DNA of 64,000 bases from the NCBI RefSeq assembly GCF_014898815.1, contig NW_026515505.1:806001-870000 (forward strand), given 5' to 3'. Position 1 is the stretch's first letter. Every line of letters begins with the position of its first letter. A program made the position numbers and the translations under genes. Positions 13,570 to 26,262 of this stretch are shown in pieces. The stretch is from Panonychus citri. Taxonomy: Eukaryota; Arthropoda; Arachnida; Trombidiformes; Tetranychidae. The notes under the pieces were generated by a model, which saw only the letters and a program-made list of their open reading frames with translations, was not told the DNA's origin and searched no databases.

Positions 13570-16149
13570 ACAAGGTTTACATTGGTCAATGTCAATAAAC
13601 ATTATCATCCTAATACAATCATCTTCATCACCAAACGGTTTATAATCGTTATCATGTGAAGAGAGCTGGAAATAGACCAACGTATTAGGTGTATGTAGAT
13701 AATAATAGCATCAATGGCAATCAATCAGTTGAAGAACATCGAACTGGGAGGTAGAAAAAACAAGCGAAAGAGGAAAAATAATGAATAACATTAAATTAAA
13801 TTTAACAAAACAAAAAATCTTCCAAATTATTAAATAAGGAAACTATTATAAAATTGTAATGGGAGGAAGGAGTGGAAACACTTACTTTACATATAAAATC
13901 TAAAATGGTAATAAGTATAATCCATTGAAGGTGAGAGAATGTAAAATGTGTTGATGATGATTACGTTAATAGTTATTATTATTATGTAGTTGTTGTTGTT
14001 GATGTTGATGATGATGATGTTAAAAATTGATCCTAAAGTGAGTTAAAGGATGAAGTGAGCCTAGAATAAGAGAAGAGTCAATGAGAGAAAGAAATTGAAG
14101 GTAAAAAAAAACAACATGGCGAAGATCATTTGACAAAATGATGGTTACAACCATTAAGATTATATTCACCTTCATCACTTACCTTATGTTACCTTTGTTT
14201 TTACTTACCTGTTTTTTTGCTTTACCAAAGGAGGGGAAAAAAGATAATGATGATCTCGTCTTCCTCATCTATGTCCGCTGTCAATGTTGTGATGATGTTG
14301 TTGTTGATGATGATGATTATAATGTTTAAGTAAAGCCTACAACTAAAAGTAAATGGTTTTAACTAATGGTTTTGAATGTAGTACACAGAGAGAAAGTAAG
14401 GATGAGAAGAAGATGAAGATAAAAATAAATAATAGAATCTCGTTCTGTGTTGTAACATCCATAGAGAAGACAAGAAAACGAGAGAGAGAGAGAGAGAGAA
14501 ACAAATGTCTTCGCTTTTTTTACTTACCTTTTTCTAACCAATTTATCGGTTAATAATGAACAACTACTAGTATAACAAGTAATAGAACATGAAATTAACT
14601 TTCACAAGTAACAATTAATCAAAAAATAATAGTTAATTTACCAGAATCAATAAAAAAGGAAAGAAGTTGAGAAAACAAAAGAAAAAAAGAAAATTTTTAT
14701 TCGATTTTTCCAGCTGATTGGTCATGTGACTTTCTTTCAATCTTATTGGTTGATTAGATAATCGCTCATCAGGATTAACTCATTAATTGTTGTTACGTTT
14801 ATTTATAAATTGTGATTCATTCGCAACCTAATTGTCAACTCATTTAATCTTACTTTAGATGTTAATTAATTGTTGGTAAATGTTAACCAATTTACTAGTA
14901 ATGTTCAGATTGATTAAATTGAGTAAATAATCAAGTGAATTTATACTTTTTTCTTCCCTCTTTTTTTGCCATTTTCACCTCTTTCCTTTTCCTCTTTCTC
15001 TCTCCTTTTTGGTTTTCTGGTTTTGTGGTGGTAACATTTTGGCTCTCTCATTTTCTCCCCATTTGCCTATGTTGTTGTCTAACTGTGTCTGAGTTGTTAC
15101 ACTTTCTCCACTATAAATGTAATTAACTAATTAATTGAATTAATTAATGGTACAACACCTTCAATAATCATGGTAAATGATGTTGCCTATGAGATGATAA
15201 TGCTGACACTTGAAGATTCTCTCTCTCTCTCCCTCTCATTTTCTGTCTCTTTTTTTTGTTCATAATGAATAATCTCAACTTGTAAGGGTAAGTACAGTGT
15301 AGTTTATTAGAATTTATCTCTTCCATTGCTCTATCTCTATCTCCTCTTCTATCTTTTTATTCATCTATTCTGTTTAGTTAATCAACAGAGAGAAAGAGAA
15401 TTAGTATTGGATAAAAGCTTAACATATTATATATTTTGTTCTAAAAGAATTTGTATCTCTTTTATTCTCGGTTAATCTCTTTCATTCGTCATCATTAATA
15501 TCTTCTTTTTCTTTTTTATATTCTTCTTTTACAGCATTACTACCACCCCCTTTATTCCAAGCAGTATCCATATTTTAACTATTATTCAAAATCAATGGCT
15601 GCCACCGAGTGACAAACAAGATTGAGAAGGAGGAGAAGAAGGAGAAAGAGAGAGTGAGAGAGAGGATAAAGATTGGTGACAAAGTCAAATTGAAGAAAAG
15701 ACAAAGCCAAGTGTGTAATCGTGATTATAATAAAAAAGAAAAGGAAGAGAACAAGTTACATCAATGGAATAAAAATGGATAAAAATGTGATAAAAATTAT
15801 ATTCATCTGCTGCTGGTGTTGCTTCATCTTCTTCCTCAACCAGTCATCCATAATGATGATCATGATGCCAAAAGCATGTTGAACCTGTAACTACTACTAC
15901 ATAAGTGTTATTATTTTCAGTACTATTATTATAAGTACAAGGAACCTTAGAGAACCTTGGGAGTGTCTATTAAAATAGCCCAAGGGGTTATCCTTTCTTT
16001 TCCCATCATCATAATAATCATCATCACTCCTTGTGATTTTTCATCCTCATCCTTGTATATTTATATATGGTTAATATATATATATAAATACATCAATAGA
16101 GTGTTCAATACAATATCCATATAGAATCAAATAAGATTATATTAAAAGA

Positions 16150-16153
16150 CAGT

Positions 16154-16189
<36 letters not shown>
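16150..16189. repeat. (GA)n microsatellite, slightly interrupted
   Basis: AGAGAGAGAG tract with a GAAAGA interruption at its left end. Confidence 0.9.
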
Positions 16190-19100
16190 CAAAAAGAAAA
16201 TGATCTCTCTTGTAATACTGCTGTAAAAAAAAGGATGAGGATGAAAGTAAAGGAGTGATGATGATGAAGAATGTGATGAAAGTGCTTTCTCATGTAAAGA
16301 CGAGTTAAAGAGACGACTCCTTTTCACCATGTTCATCACCATGATGATCATCATTGGAGAGTCTCAATTGCTACACATAAATATAAAAAAAAAGAAGAGC
16401 TTAACTGACAACAGTTGAAATGATTTGATTTTGACAATCAAAATCAAAATATTGAAGTACAATACACACTCAAGTAAAAGAAGTAAAAAAAATACTATCA
16501 AAGGTAAAAGACGAGAAGTGATGAAGATGATAATGATGATAATAGTGGAGAGAGAGAGAAATATAACAAAAAAGTGATCATTTTAACGAATGAGCCTCAG
16601 GAGTATTTCCTCTAATATAAAATAATACTCTAATCATCATCTTACTAACATTATTTTTCATTGCAATTCAATTGTGATGACAATATTTTCAATGGAATCA
16701 TTTTTCCTATTGTCACCCATTGATTACTTTGATTAATCACTATTTACCTTTATTCTTTGGCCACCCTTCCAATATTAACTCATTTACCTCCTTCCTCTTT
16801 AAATATATTGTTTATATTTGCTAATAATGTTTATCATGATAAATGATTTGAAAAGTTGACTTACAATCAATTGTTCACAATCAAATGTTATGATTGAGTC
16901 TTTCACTTTCTGTTTACAATCAATATTTGATTATGTCTTGTAAATACTACAACTATCATATTAACTTATATTTAATTTGATTTCTCTGTTTTGTAATATT
17001 AATAATTGGTCAATTTGATATAATAACAGTAATATCAATTGATACAACAATTTATATTACTAAACAACGATTACAATCAATTTTGATGAAAACAAATATA
17101 TTGGTGTATTTATCATCATTGATAATTGTTGTTATTATTTTTTTATTTTTTCTCTTTTTATTATTGATGAACATTAATATTGTTTCCAGTTTTTTTTTGT
17201 TTCATTAATTGTTAATGATTAACATTTGACAAACATTTTCATAATCATTACCATGATGATGATAAACATTAATTAGTAACCCGAATAGAAACAAAAACAC
17301 TGAAAGTGTGGAGGTTTTTTAAATTGTTACTAATTATCAGACTTGATGATTATAATTATGAAAATTAGATGGATTCTGATTAACTTGAAATGCTAATGAT
17401 AATGTTAATGATGAAATATATAACTAGTGAAGACAAAGCTGATTAAATTGTAAAAATATTATTATGATTAAAACAAAAAAAAGTAGTTGAATGAGTTAAG
17501 GATAATATTAATATAACTCTTTGAACTTTTTTTTTTGTTTCTTGTTATTATTGATCAAAATAGTGAGTGAATGAGTGAGTTTAGGATGATGATGATGATG
17601 ATGATAACATTTACATTTTGACATTGTTGCAAGTGGAAGAGGAAGACAGAGTGGGAATAAGAAGGGTGGGTTTTGTGTGTAAACCTTTAATAAGAGGCAA
17701 AACCCATTTTGGGAAGCCAAAAGTCATCCGGGAGTTTGAAACTTTTCATCCTCATCCGCATCCTCATCTTTTTCAGTTTCCAGAAACTCCTCCTCATCAC
17801 CAAGCATCATCAACATCATTTTTATGCTTCATCCTCCTCCCTCTTACCACCTCCCACTCTTTCTGTGTGTCTCCCTAATATATTTTGTATTATGTATATT
17901 TAAAATCATACGGTTCAGCCTCCTGCTTTTCATCATCATCATCATCATCATCATCATCTCTCTCTCTCTCTCTCTTCATCTTTATCCTCTTGTTTTTCAT
18001 CATAAAAAGAGATTACAATTTTACTAATATGTTAGAAACTTTTTCCCTTTTTCTTTTTATCATCTCTTTGCACTGAAAACTTTTTTCTCATCCTCATCAT
18101 CTTTTGTAATAATAATAATCCTTTGGCACATTTAATCTACATTAGTGTGTCTAATGTTGTCTTTTAATGTTGCTACTACTGATGATGGTGATGATACTTG
18201 AAGATGAAGATGAAGATGCTAAAGGATGAAAAAGATGATGAGGATAAGGATGGTGAAGACTTTCAAGACTAAGTGTTTGATAATACATAACATTTACTTG
18301 AGAATGAGAGAGAGAGAGAGGGATGATTTGAAAATTAGCAAAAAGATGTTAATGGAAATGATGACAATCAAGATGATAATGATGATGATGGTGATCACTG
18401 TAAATCACTTTCACTCTCAATGAAAGGAAAACAAAAAAATGGATAAAAACAACAATATAAAAGTGGATTAAATGGTGGAACGTGAAAAACAAAAGCTAAT
18501 AACAAAAGGGAATTAAAAGAAATGATGTTACAAAAATGTTCATCCTCATCTCTTTTCATCTTCATCTTCTTCATCCTCTGTAAATGAGCTTACACCAAAA
18601 TCCTTAATTGTCTCCATTCATACTACCTCATGATCATCATTTAGCATCCAGCGTATCATCCAGCTCACTGAGCCTGTCATATGCTCTTCCATAAGATAAT
18701 AATAAAATGCCCTGAGGGTAATTTTATTTCTCTGGTTCTTTTTACTTTTAATGGTTTGAATGTCACTTCTGATGATAACAATTCAATTCATTACAAAAGA
18801 AAGTGATTCAGGAAAAGATAGAGAGAGAGACCAAGCCTTACTTTTTCATCTTCATCATCATTTTTTTACCCTAAGGTAATATAATTGTTATATATGAATA
18901 ACTATGTTCATCTAATACAAGAGAGTATGAATTATAATCATGATTGTTGATTGTTGATTCTGTTCTGATTGTTTAAAATCACGCAATCCCCTTTGGCGTA
19001 AGATTAGTTAAGTGTAAGGATGATGTTATATTTTCATTAATAATCATGATAATTAAGAGAGAGAGAGAGAGAGTTTAAAAATATTGTCTTTGTTAAACTT

Positions 19101-20351
19101 TGGTAAATTAACTCAATTGCAATTGATTTACAGACACAATCTCATGAGTTATGTTAATTATTTTAGGAAATGTGATTATCTTTAAACAAAAAGGTAAATA
19201 TTAACATAGATTTAACAACAATCATATTTATCTGCTTTTCCGTTTTAACAATTAACAATCAACATAACTTAATCAATCATCTGTTTAAATTGTTGCTCTC
19301 GTATCTTGTTAATCAAACTAATCATGATAATGGTTACAATTTAACTGTGATTGTTCAATTGTTCATTATTTTGTTTTCATCTAATTGTTGATGATTGTTC
19401 ATCAATGGTGCCAATATATTGGTAACAATTAACTTGATCACTCGTTTTGATTAGATTAACGTTCAAGTGTAATTAAGGAAATCATTTTTTTCCCATTCTC
19501 TCATTTTCTTAATGACTTTAACCAGCCAATATGTTACATTAATCATGATGATGGTGAAAAAATTGAGTTGATAATAGTGATGAAGATGAAGATGAAGATG
19601 GAGATGAAGATGGAGATGAGGATGGAGATGAAGATGAGGATGATTTTTGGAAGATGAAGTTTTCATAATTTCATTTTCAGATTAATAATTTTCTCCGTAT
19701 CAAATTAACATTATCATTATTAATAAATTATGCTGGTTGACTGTTTTTAATTTAAATTAAATTTTACACCAAACTGTGATTCTGATTGTCATTGATTTGA
19801 TCATTTAAACTTGACTAGTTAATATTAATTTAGTTTCATTTCAATTTGTCTCTTGATTATTTTCAAGCAATCATTTCAAGCGTATTAAAAAAGTGAACAA
19901 AATTTGTTTGATTTGTAACAATCAAAGTGACAAATTTACTATTTGATGTGAGACGAAACAAGAGTAAATTAATCGCTACCAATCAACTAAATTGTTATGA
20001 ATTTATATTAATAAAAACGTTGATTAAATTCAATTATGAGATTCAATTGATTGGTTTGCTTTTTATTAACCTCACAAAGAATTGAAGAAAAATTCAAATT
20101 ATTATTTTTGCTTTCATGATACTAACATCTAATCAACTGATTAACTATTAAATGAACTTTGAGATGAACAATTTACTCATGATGATGATGATTTAAATCA
20201 CCAGGGAAACGGTAAAAGGATGAACATGATTAAGATCATCTTCATCTTTTACTCCATGAAACAATTATGATTATCATTGGAAAGGAAAAAAGTTCCAATC
20301 AGAAAACTTTGATCAACATTTGACATCTAAATGGAAATATCGTCTTCTTTA

Positions 20352-20396
20352 TCATCCTTATCATCCTCATCCTCATCCTCATCCTCATCATCATCT
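20352..20396. repeat. (TCATCC)n hexamer-like tandem repeat
   Basis: CATCCTCATCCTCATCCTCATC is repeated about six times, then grades into CATCATC. A similar short run lies at about 7930-7965. Confidence 0.85.
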
Positions 20397-22982
20397 GAAT
20401 ACATGATAAAAAAAATACTATCATTTGTTTCATTGTAAATGTATTTCAAATGATGTTAAGATAATAAAACAACAATTTACAATCCGAAATTGATTTGATT
20501 TATTCAGAATTTAGATTGAAACAAAAAGATGAAGGATTAACATGTAATTAAACAATAATCACCCTTGAAATTAGTATATATAAATGTGGAAACCATGAAC
20601 ATGATTAAGTGACAATTTATTTTTACACTGATTGTTGATGTAACAACAAACAACAACAACGATTCATTCAAGTTGATAAATTAACTTTTAAGTAATCAAG
20701 TCAATTACTACATTGATACGGTATATTATTACCACTCTAAATAAGTGTAACTAATCAATTGGTTTCAATCAACTATAATTAATAAATTGTTTCCCTTTTT
20801 TTATGAGTATAATATGATAACCATTAATAAAGATATTCAAGTTAATTCAATGGAGTTACTTTTGTGTCGAAGGTTAAACTTTAAGGTTGGACCATTAGAG
20901 AGAGAGAGAGAGAGAAGGTCAAAGGACATACATTATATTATCACATTAAAGGGATGATAATGAAGGATGAGGATGAAGATGAGGATGCAGAAAGAAAGAG
21001 GAAGAGGAAGATAAAAGATGAAAAGAGGAAGAAAAAAAAAGCAATAACAATAAAAGTGAATGTGTAATATAAGTTATATATTTTATAATGGAAGCATTTT
21101 CTTTGCCAATAATAATATACAAAGAGAGGTTATTGAAGATGATGAAGATGATAAGGATGATGAAAGGTAGGGTCAAAGGTTGAACAATGTATCAAAACAT
21201 TTAAATAAATTGTGTTGTTGTTATTTTGTTGATTGTTGATTGAGGGAAAAAAGTTTTCTGTCAAAATAGTTTGCCTTTTATACCATTCATGTTACCTTCA
21301 TCATCTTAACGTTAAACTTTTCGCATTCTGATTGTATTATGAATATTTAACAATCAAATTTGAATATTACAATTGAAACGTATTATCATCATGATTATGA
21401 TGATGATGATGATTATCATCATAAAAATAGCCAATAGATTTTTATTATTTGGTCAAGGGCGTGCTACCTTTATTGGTTGGCTATTGATTGTTGGTTGATT
21501 GTTGTTTAGGTTTCTTGGCTTGTTGAAAACTTTTTTTTTCCTAAATTGTTGTTAAGCTGATTACTGAGTGTGATTGTTGATTTGTAAAATTGATTTAATT
21601 TCTGAACGTGAAGTTGCAAACAATTGAAAACGAGCACAATTTAAAGCCAATCAAGCAAATCAACTTGTTATCCATTTGATAACAAATCATTGCCAAGTTT
21701 AATTGTCGGTTGATTTTTTGGCTTTTCTGTTAATCTTTTAATTTGTTTACCTTTTTAGTGTGTGTCTCAATTACCAAGGTATTTGACCAACAATCAAAAT
21801 TGATTGCAGTTGAAATAATTAGTTACTTGGTTTTGGAAGGAAAAAATTTACTACCTTTTAGTTAATTCATTTGTCCAGTTAATTGTGAGTCTCTCAATCA
21901 AGTAGTAGGTAGATGAGATCAATAGATTGTCATTAATTGTTGATTAAAGCCAACCAAATGTTGGATCAAACTGTTGGTTAGTCCATTTGTTAAATCATAA
22001 TAATGAGTTAATTTGTATTGAGGTTAATTAAAGAGTGAAGGAGAAGAAAAAAATTCACCAAAATTGTAGTTAATCACAAATCTCAATCTCTTTTGATAAT
22101 CTAATCCCATGGACATGATTACCTTTGTATCTTAATCACTTAACATTCACCAACCATTTCAATCTTGTATGTGCTCTGGATACTAATCAACAATTTAGTA
22201 ATTTAGTAATTCATTTTGTATCCAATATCATCAATCGTTTGTTAATCACAAAATTAACTTTATTGTTAAGCTGATAATTAACTCACACACTCAAGGAAAC
22301 TTAATTTTCATTGTTAAACAACACAATAAGATATTGATCTTAATCAAATGTTCATAGTTTAGTGAATAAGTAATACAAACCAAGAGAAATGTTGTAATTT
22401 CAATTGATATTGATTATTGTAAATTAATTACAATCAAAGAGAAATCAGTTGAGATTGATGAGAAGGTAAATCAGTTAACCCATCAGGAGAAAGAGAGATA
22501 ATTAAAACTGATTGTGGATTTTGATTAGTTTGAGTTTGGGAAAACATTGAATCTGTTTGTAGTTTGTGATTGAATCATTTTCATTGATGATGGTTAACCC
22601 TGAACAAGAACCAATTCTGGTTAATGATTATAATCAATTCGGTAAATTGTTGGTAAAAATTAAACATTGTTATTACCTTATGATCTTGATTAAATAGATT
22701 GACATGCATAGAGAATCATTTTGTTTTTAAAACTACAATCAAATCAACAATTCATTGATTAGAAGATAATCAAAGTTTATTTATTTTCTTTTCATCTTCG
22801 ACTTTCATGAAAAACATAAACAGTAATTTATTTATTATCGAAGTTGTTGTTTCTCTTTCGCTTTTTCTGTCTTCTTTTCATCATCTTCTTCTTTAGCATC
22901 CTCATCATTTCCACTTATAGGCCTGAGTCTATACATTTCTCTTTCTTTGACTTCTCTCTCTCTCTCTCTCTCTTGCTCTTAC

Positions 22983-23189
22983 TATGGTGTCTTTCTCATC
23001 ATCCTCATCATCGTATTTCTCATCTTCTGGTAAGATTAATTGAAAGGGTTTCTCCTCCTTTTCTGGTTTCCTCTTATTGGTGAAGCCAATATCATGGAGG
23101 AAAACATAATCTCTCATCAATTGCTCTGGTTTTGTGCTTGTTTTATCATCATGTGTGTTTATTTGTGATGTGACAAAATAAACTCTCAA
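22983..23189 (-). CDS. Candidate internal exon or orphan small coding segment
   Basis: On the minus strand an open frame reads ...MRDYVFLHDIGF..., then Lys/Glu-rich sequence, then LPEDEKYDDEDDEKDTI, and meets a good splice donor (CCATA|GTAAGA) at 22,982. Its first part is not simple repeat, unlike nearly all other open frames in the first 24 kb. Possible acceptors are ...AACCAG|AGC near 23,126 or one further upstream; a Met lies at 23,117. I found no partner exon and recognise no family. The acidic tail partly reflects a CATC-type repeat. It may be a chance open frame. Confidence 0.25.
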
Positions 23190-23397
23190 CTACCTTAACA
23201 ACAAACAGTCACACACTGGAAACAACAACAATATATAAAAACATTGGAATTAAAGTGAGGGAGTGAAAAAAAATGAGAGAGAATAAAGAAAGAGAAAATT
23301 CTCTCTTATTTCTTCACACTTATCACTTTCTTCATCTTCATCATCATCATCATTATCATCCTTCTTCTCAGCCTAATCATCATCATCACTTTACTTG

Positions 23398-23464
<67 letters not shown>

Positions 23465-24513
23465 ACTATTACAACAGTAAATCAATATCATTGATCTAGT
23501 TTATTGATTGTTTGACCAAATTAGAGTGTGAACCTTACCAATCTGGTGTTTTACTGATTCGCCACCCAAATAACAACATGGAAAGTGATCAAAGATGATC
23601 AACATCATCATGTTGGTTATATTTCAAAGTGGACATTGGTCAGTGAGAGATTGAAAAATCGTTTCAAATCTTTGGTTAGATTTAAAGTTAAACATTCAAT
23701 TGAATTACAATTGTTTGGTTAGTTAATCATTTGCAGGAAGAAAAACAAAATTTACACACTGAGTATAAAAATCAGTAGCAATTAAGTGTATCCATTTCAT
23801 GACCTTAAATTATTATTACTTTTCTCATCATGATTAACATAATAATCATCACTATTTTGTTTTCATTTGCGTGAATCAAGTTAATCAATAAACTTTCTCA
23901 ATGATGATGATGATCAAATGTTGATTAGTAATTGAAACACAGTCACACACACACAGAGTAACAACATAGCGTGACAATTAAATCAATTGAAATCATTTAT
24001 CTGATTCTACTGGTTATTAACTTTAGATTGATTGTGATTAATGTTGTTAAATTGTCGATGATTATAATCATTAAATGTTGACCTAAACAGAAAATTATTA
24101 TCAATTGATTGGATTGAGTTTTTTTCTTTTCTGAGTAAACATTACATTTCAATATAATAATTGATTTAGTTTGTATTTAGTGAGGAAAATCTTGATTAGT
24201 TGATTGAACATCGAGAGAAATTAGTTAATCATGGGAAATTAAATGAGGATTAATTTGTTTGTTGTTTTGCAAGAAATTGATTTGATTTCTTGTTGTTATT
24301 TAACTATTTTATTTGTGTCATTTTTGGATATTGAAATGAATCAATGGTTAATCAACTCAATTAATACAATGATGAGATTGCTATTTACATAAGAAACATA
24401 GTGTGTGTGTGTGTTTGGTGTTGATGGTGAGGTTTTTGGGTGTTGGAAGGGTGAGGAGAGAGAGAGAGAGAGAGTCGATGAGAGAGGAAACTAAAAATCA
24501 CTTTTCACTTATT
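23190..24513. other. Gene-free region downstream of Runt, with microsatellite
   Basis: Contains a long (CT)n tract at 23,402-23,460, ATC clusters and AT-rich sequence, then a GT run at about 24,400-24,415 and a GA run at 24,455-24,473 close to the Runt stop codon. Part of it is probably the Runt 3' UTR. No other gene is seen. Confidence 0.6.
23402..23460. repeat. (CT)n microsatellite, about 30 units
   Basis: Perfect CT tract of about 59 bp. Confidence 0.96.
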
Positions 24514-26023
24514 TTAGTCAAATGGTCTCCAATAAGATGCAAGTGATTGGTTTTGATTAGTTGTATCTGATGAATCGGGTGTCTCTTGTCCTGAAGGTAA
24601 AATTTGAGGTAAATCAGCTACGGTGACAGTGGAATGTAATCCAAATCTCCAATCAGCTGAGGGTAAATGTCTATGTTGATTTCCGTAGGCGTTGGTAAAT
24701 GCCCGAATCTGTTGTTGATGCTGATGTTGCAAACCCCAACAAGAATTTAACACAGCTAAAGGAGTAAAAAAAGAGAATTCAAATATTAAATGAAAGAAAA
24801 ACTAGAGGATAAAGAGGGAGAGAGTTCCCTGTATGAGTGAAATTCAGTGTATTTATCATCTTCATCTTCAAGCCACTGAGACTTTGGGGATGAGACAATT
24901 TGTTCATCTTCGTCTTCATCTTCATTGTAACATCCAATCAGTTTATTATCCAGTCTTCCGTTTATTTTATTACATTTTGCTTTCTACTTATCATCATTTT
25001 CATCCTCATCACTTTTTCTGCTTCCTTATCACCATCATCATCATTATCATTATTCAACAGAGGAAGATAAATTATCATCATTATCCAAGTTATTTTTTAT
25101 TTACTCTTAGTTGACCTTTCAATTGATTATTATCATTACAAATGATTATCATTTGGTTGATCAATTGAAATTGGTAAATCAGTTAATCCTAATTAAATAT
25201 TATTATCATTATTATTGATTAACAATGTAATTATAACACATTTATACACATGTACACATGTACGTATGTTTATAAGTTTTACAATTAATTAATTGATTGA
25301 TGATAATCATTTAGATGATGATATTTGTAATAATGATAATTGATTGTTTCAAAGATGATTAAGTTCATTTGATATCATGAATGGCAAAAATTTCAACTCA
25401 TATCAGTCTATAAATGAATTTTGCATAAGAAGATGAATAGAAATGGACTTACCTTGACCTGGAGGTGGAAGTATTCGAGGTAAATCAGCTACAGTTACGG
25501 CGGAATGTAATCCAAATCTCCAATCAGTTGCAGGAAGGGGGGCACATCCTCTTGGATCAAAAAGGTGGTGTCTTTGTTGATTAAAAGCATTACCAAAATA
25601 AAAGTTTGTTGTTTTACTTCTTGGTTCTCTTGGCCCATCAACAGTAACCTTGATGGCCTTGGAATAAGTAGCAACTTGTGGTGGATTTGTTGATAAAATT
25701 ATGGTCAAAGTGAAACTTTTACCTCTACCCGATCTACCAACAAACCTTAGATCATTAAACTTGGCCACTTGATTTTTCATAACCGCCGAGGCATTTCTGA
25801 TCTCGGGACAAAAGTTTTCATCGTTACCAGCACGTACAGTCACTACAGTACCATCGTTGACCTGACCCAAGGCGACGACCTTGAACGCAACAGGTAATGT
25901 TTTATTTGATCGCCAATGGGTTGGTAAAGCTGAACACACTAAACTTGGGCTCCCGGTTCTCACGAATTCCCCGGGAAATCCATCGATTATTTGGGTTAGA
26001 AAACTTTCTCCTTCGGGAAACAT
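24514..26023 (-). CDS. run: Runt-domain transcription factor (RUNX family), two exons, about 270 aa
   Basis: Exons are 25,453-26,023 and 24,514-24,755, joined in phase 1 (PPGQ|A...), with good GTAAGT and TTTAG sites. Exon 1 carries a full Runt DNA-binding domain from about residue 14 to 135: LPTHWRSNKTLPVAFKVVAL, AGNDENF, MKNQVAKFNDLRFVGRSGRG, TNPPQVATY and KVTVDGPREPR. Runt proteins bind TGTGGT-type sites, with CBF-beta (Brother/Big-brother) as partner. The start is the first Met after an in-frame stop. The protein is short for the family because the region after the domain is reduced. That region holds a duplicated module, DWRFGLHS(A/T)VTVADLP, once at the end of exon 1 and once in exon 2. 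The protein ends SYWRPFD, a variant of the VWRPY Groucho-binding end. The intron is mostly dispersed repeat. The gene symbol indicates the family, not a specific paralogue. Confidence 0.93.
24820..25378. repeat. Dispersed repeat, copy 2, inside the Runt intron (about 560 bp)
   Basis: Same sequence and orientation as 10,891-11,511, with only scattered differences (for example CTTAGTTG for CTTATTTG) and a deletion of about 50 bp near the left end. It occupies about 560 of the 697 bp of the Runt intron. Without it the intron would be about 140 bp, similar to its neighbours. This suggests insertion into a previously short intron. Confidence 0.9.
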
Positions 26024-26129
26024 CACCGAGTCACAGAAAAATCTTAAACTACATCAACAAGTCCAATTCAAAGAATAAGATTAAAAATATTCTCTCAATT
26101 CTCTCAGTTGCAATTGAATAAACTCTTCA

Positions 26130-26141
26130 TGCGCATGCGCA
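26130..26141. promoter_or_regulatory. Perfect NRF-1/erect-wing-type palindrome upstream of Runt
   Basis: TGCGCATGCGCA is a perfect palindrome matching the NRF-1 consensus YGCGCAYGCGCR. It lies 107 bp upstream of the Runt start codon, in one of the few CG-containing patches of the window. NRF-1 sites typically sit close to transcription start sites. Function here is inferred. Confidence 0.6.
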
Positions 26142-26240
26142 ATTTAGACTTCAAACTATTGCCCTCGTGTCTCCATCTCTTGGAAGTTTTCCAACCGATT
26201 AACTTTTGTTGAATTCGCAAGGCGGTGCAAGTGTCCGTCA

Positions 26241-26262
26241 GCTCGAAATTTTCACTTCGAGC
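26241..26262. other. Short perfect hairpin in the Runt upstream region
   Basis: GCTCGAA and TTCGAGC form a 7 bp stem with an 8-base loop. It lies in a locally higher-GC patch (26,205-26,270), about 220 bp upstream of the Runt start. It may be a promoter or 5' UTR element, or chance. Confidence 0.35.

Larger units (their letters stand above)
2181..22850. other. About 20 kb gene-poor AT-rich region
   Basis: No open frame here resembles a known family. Open frames come from (CT)n, (GA)n, GAT/ATC and ATT-rich sequence. The region carries many GATGATGATG or CATCATCATC clusters, recurrent TTAATTGTT/AACAATTAA words, several long GA/CT microsatellites, a 15 bp inverted repeat at 6433-6602 and one copy of a dispersed repeat at 10,891-11,511. 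It could be intergenic regulatory DNA or a giant intron of a gene outside the window. Short exons could be missed by eye. Confidence 0.5.

Noticed and set aside
14138..14329. 63-codon open frame with a signal-peptide-like N-terminus
   Set aside because: The hydrophobic start is followed by GAT-repeat-encoded acidic residues. It has no intron, no neighbours and no family, unlike the two spliced secreted-peptide genes.
17618..17878. 86-codon open frame with a non-repetitive first half
   Set aside because: The first 40 residues are not repeat-derived, but the second half is a CATCCTCATC translation. No splice sites or family found.
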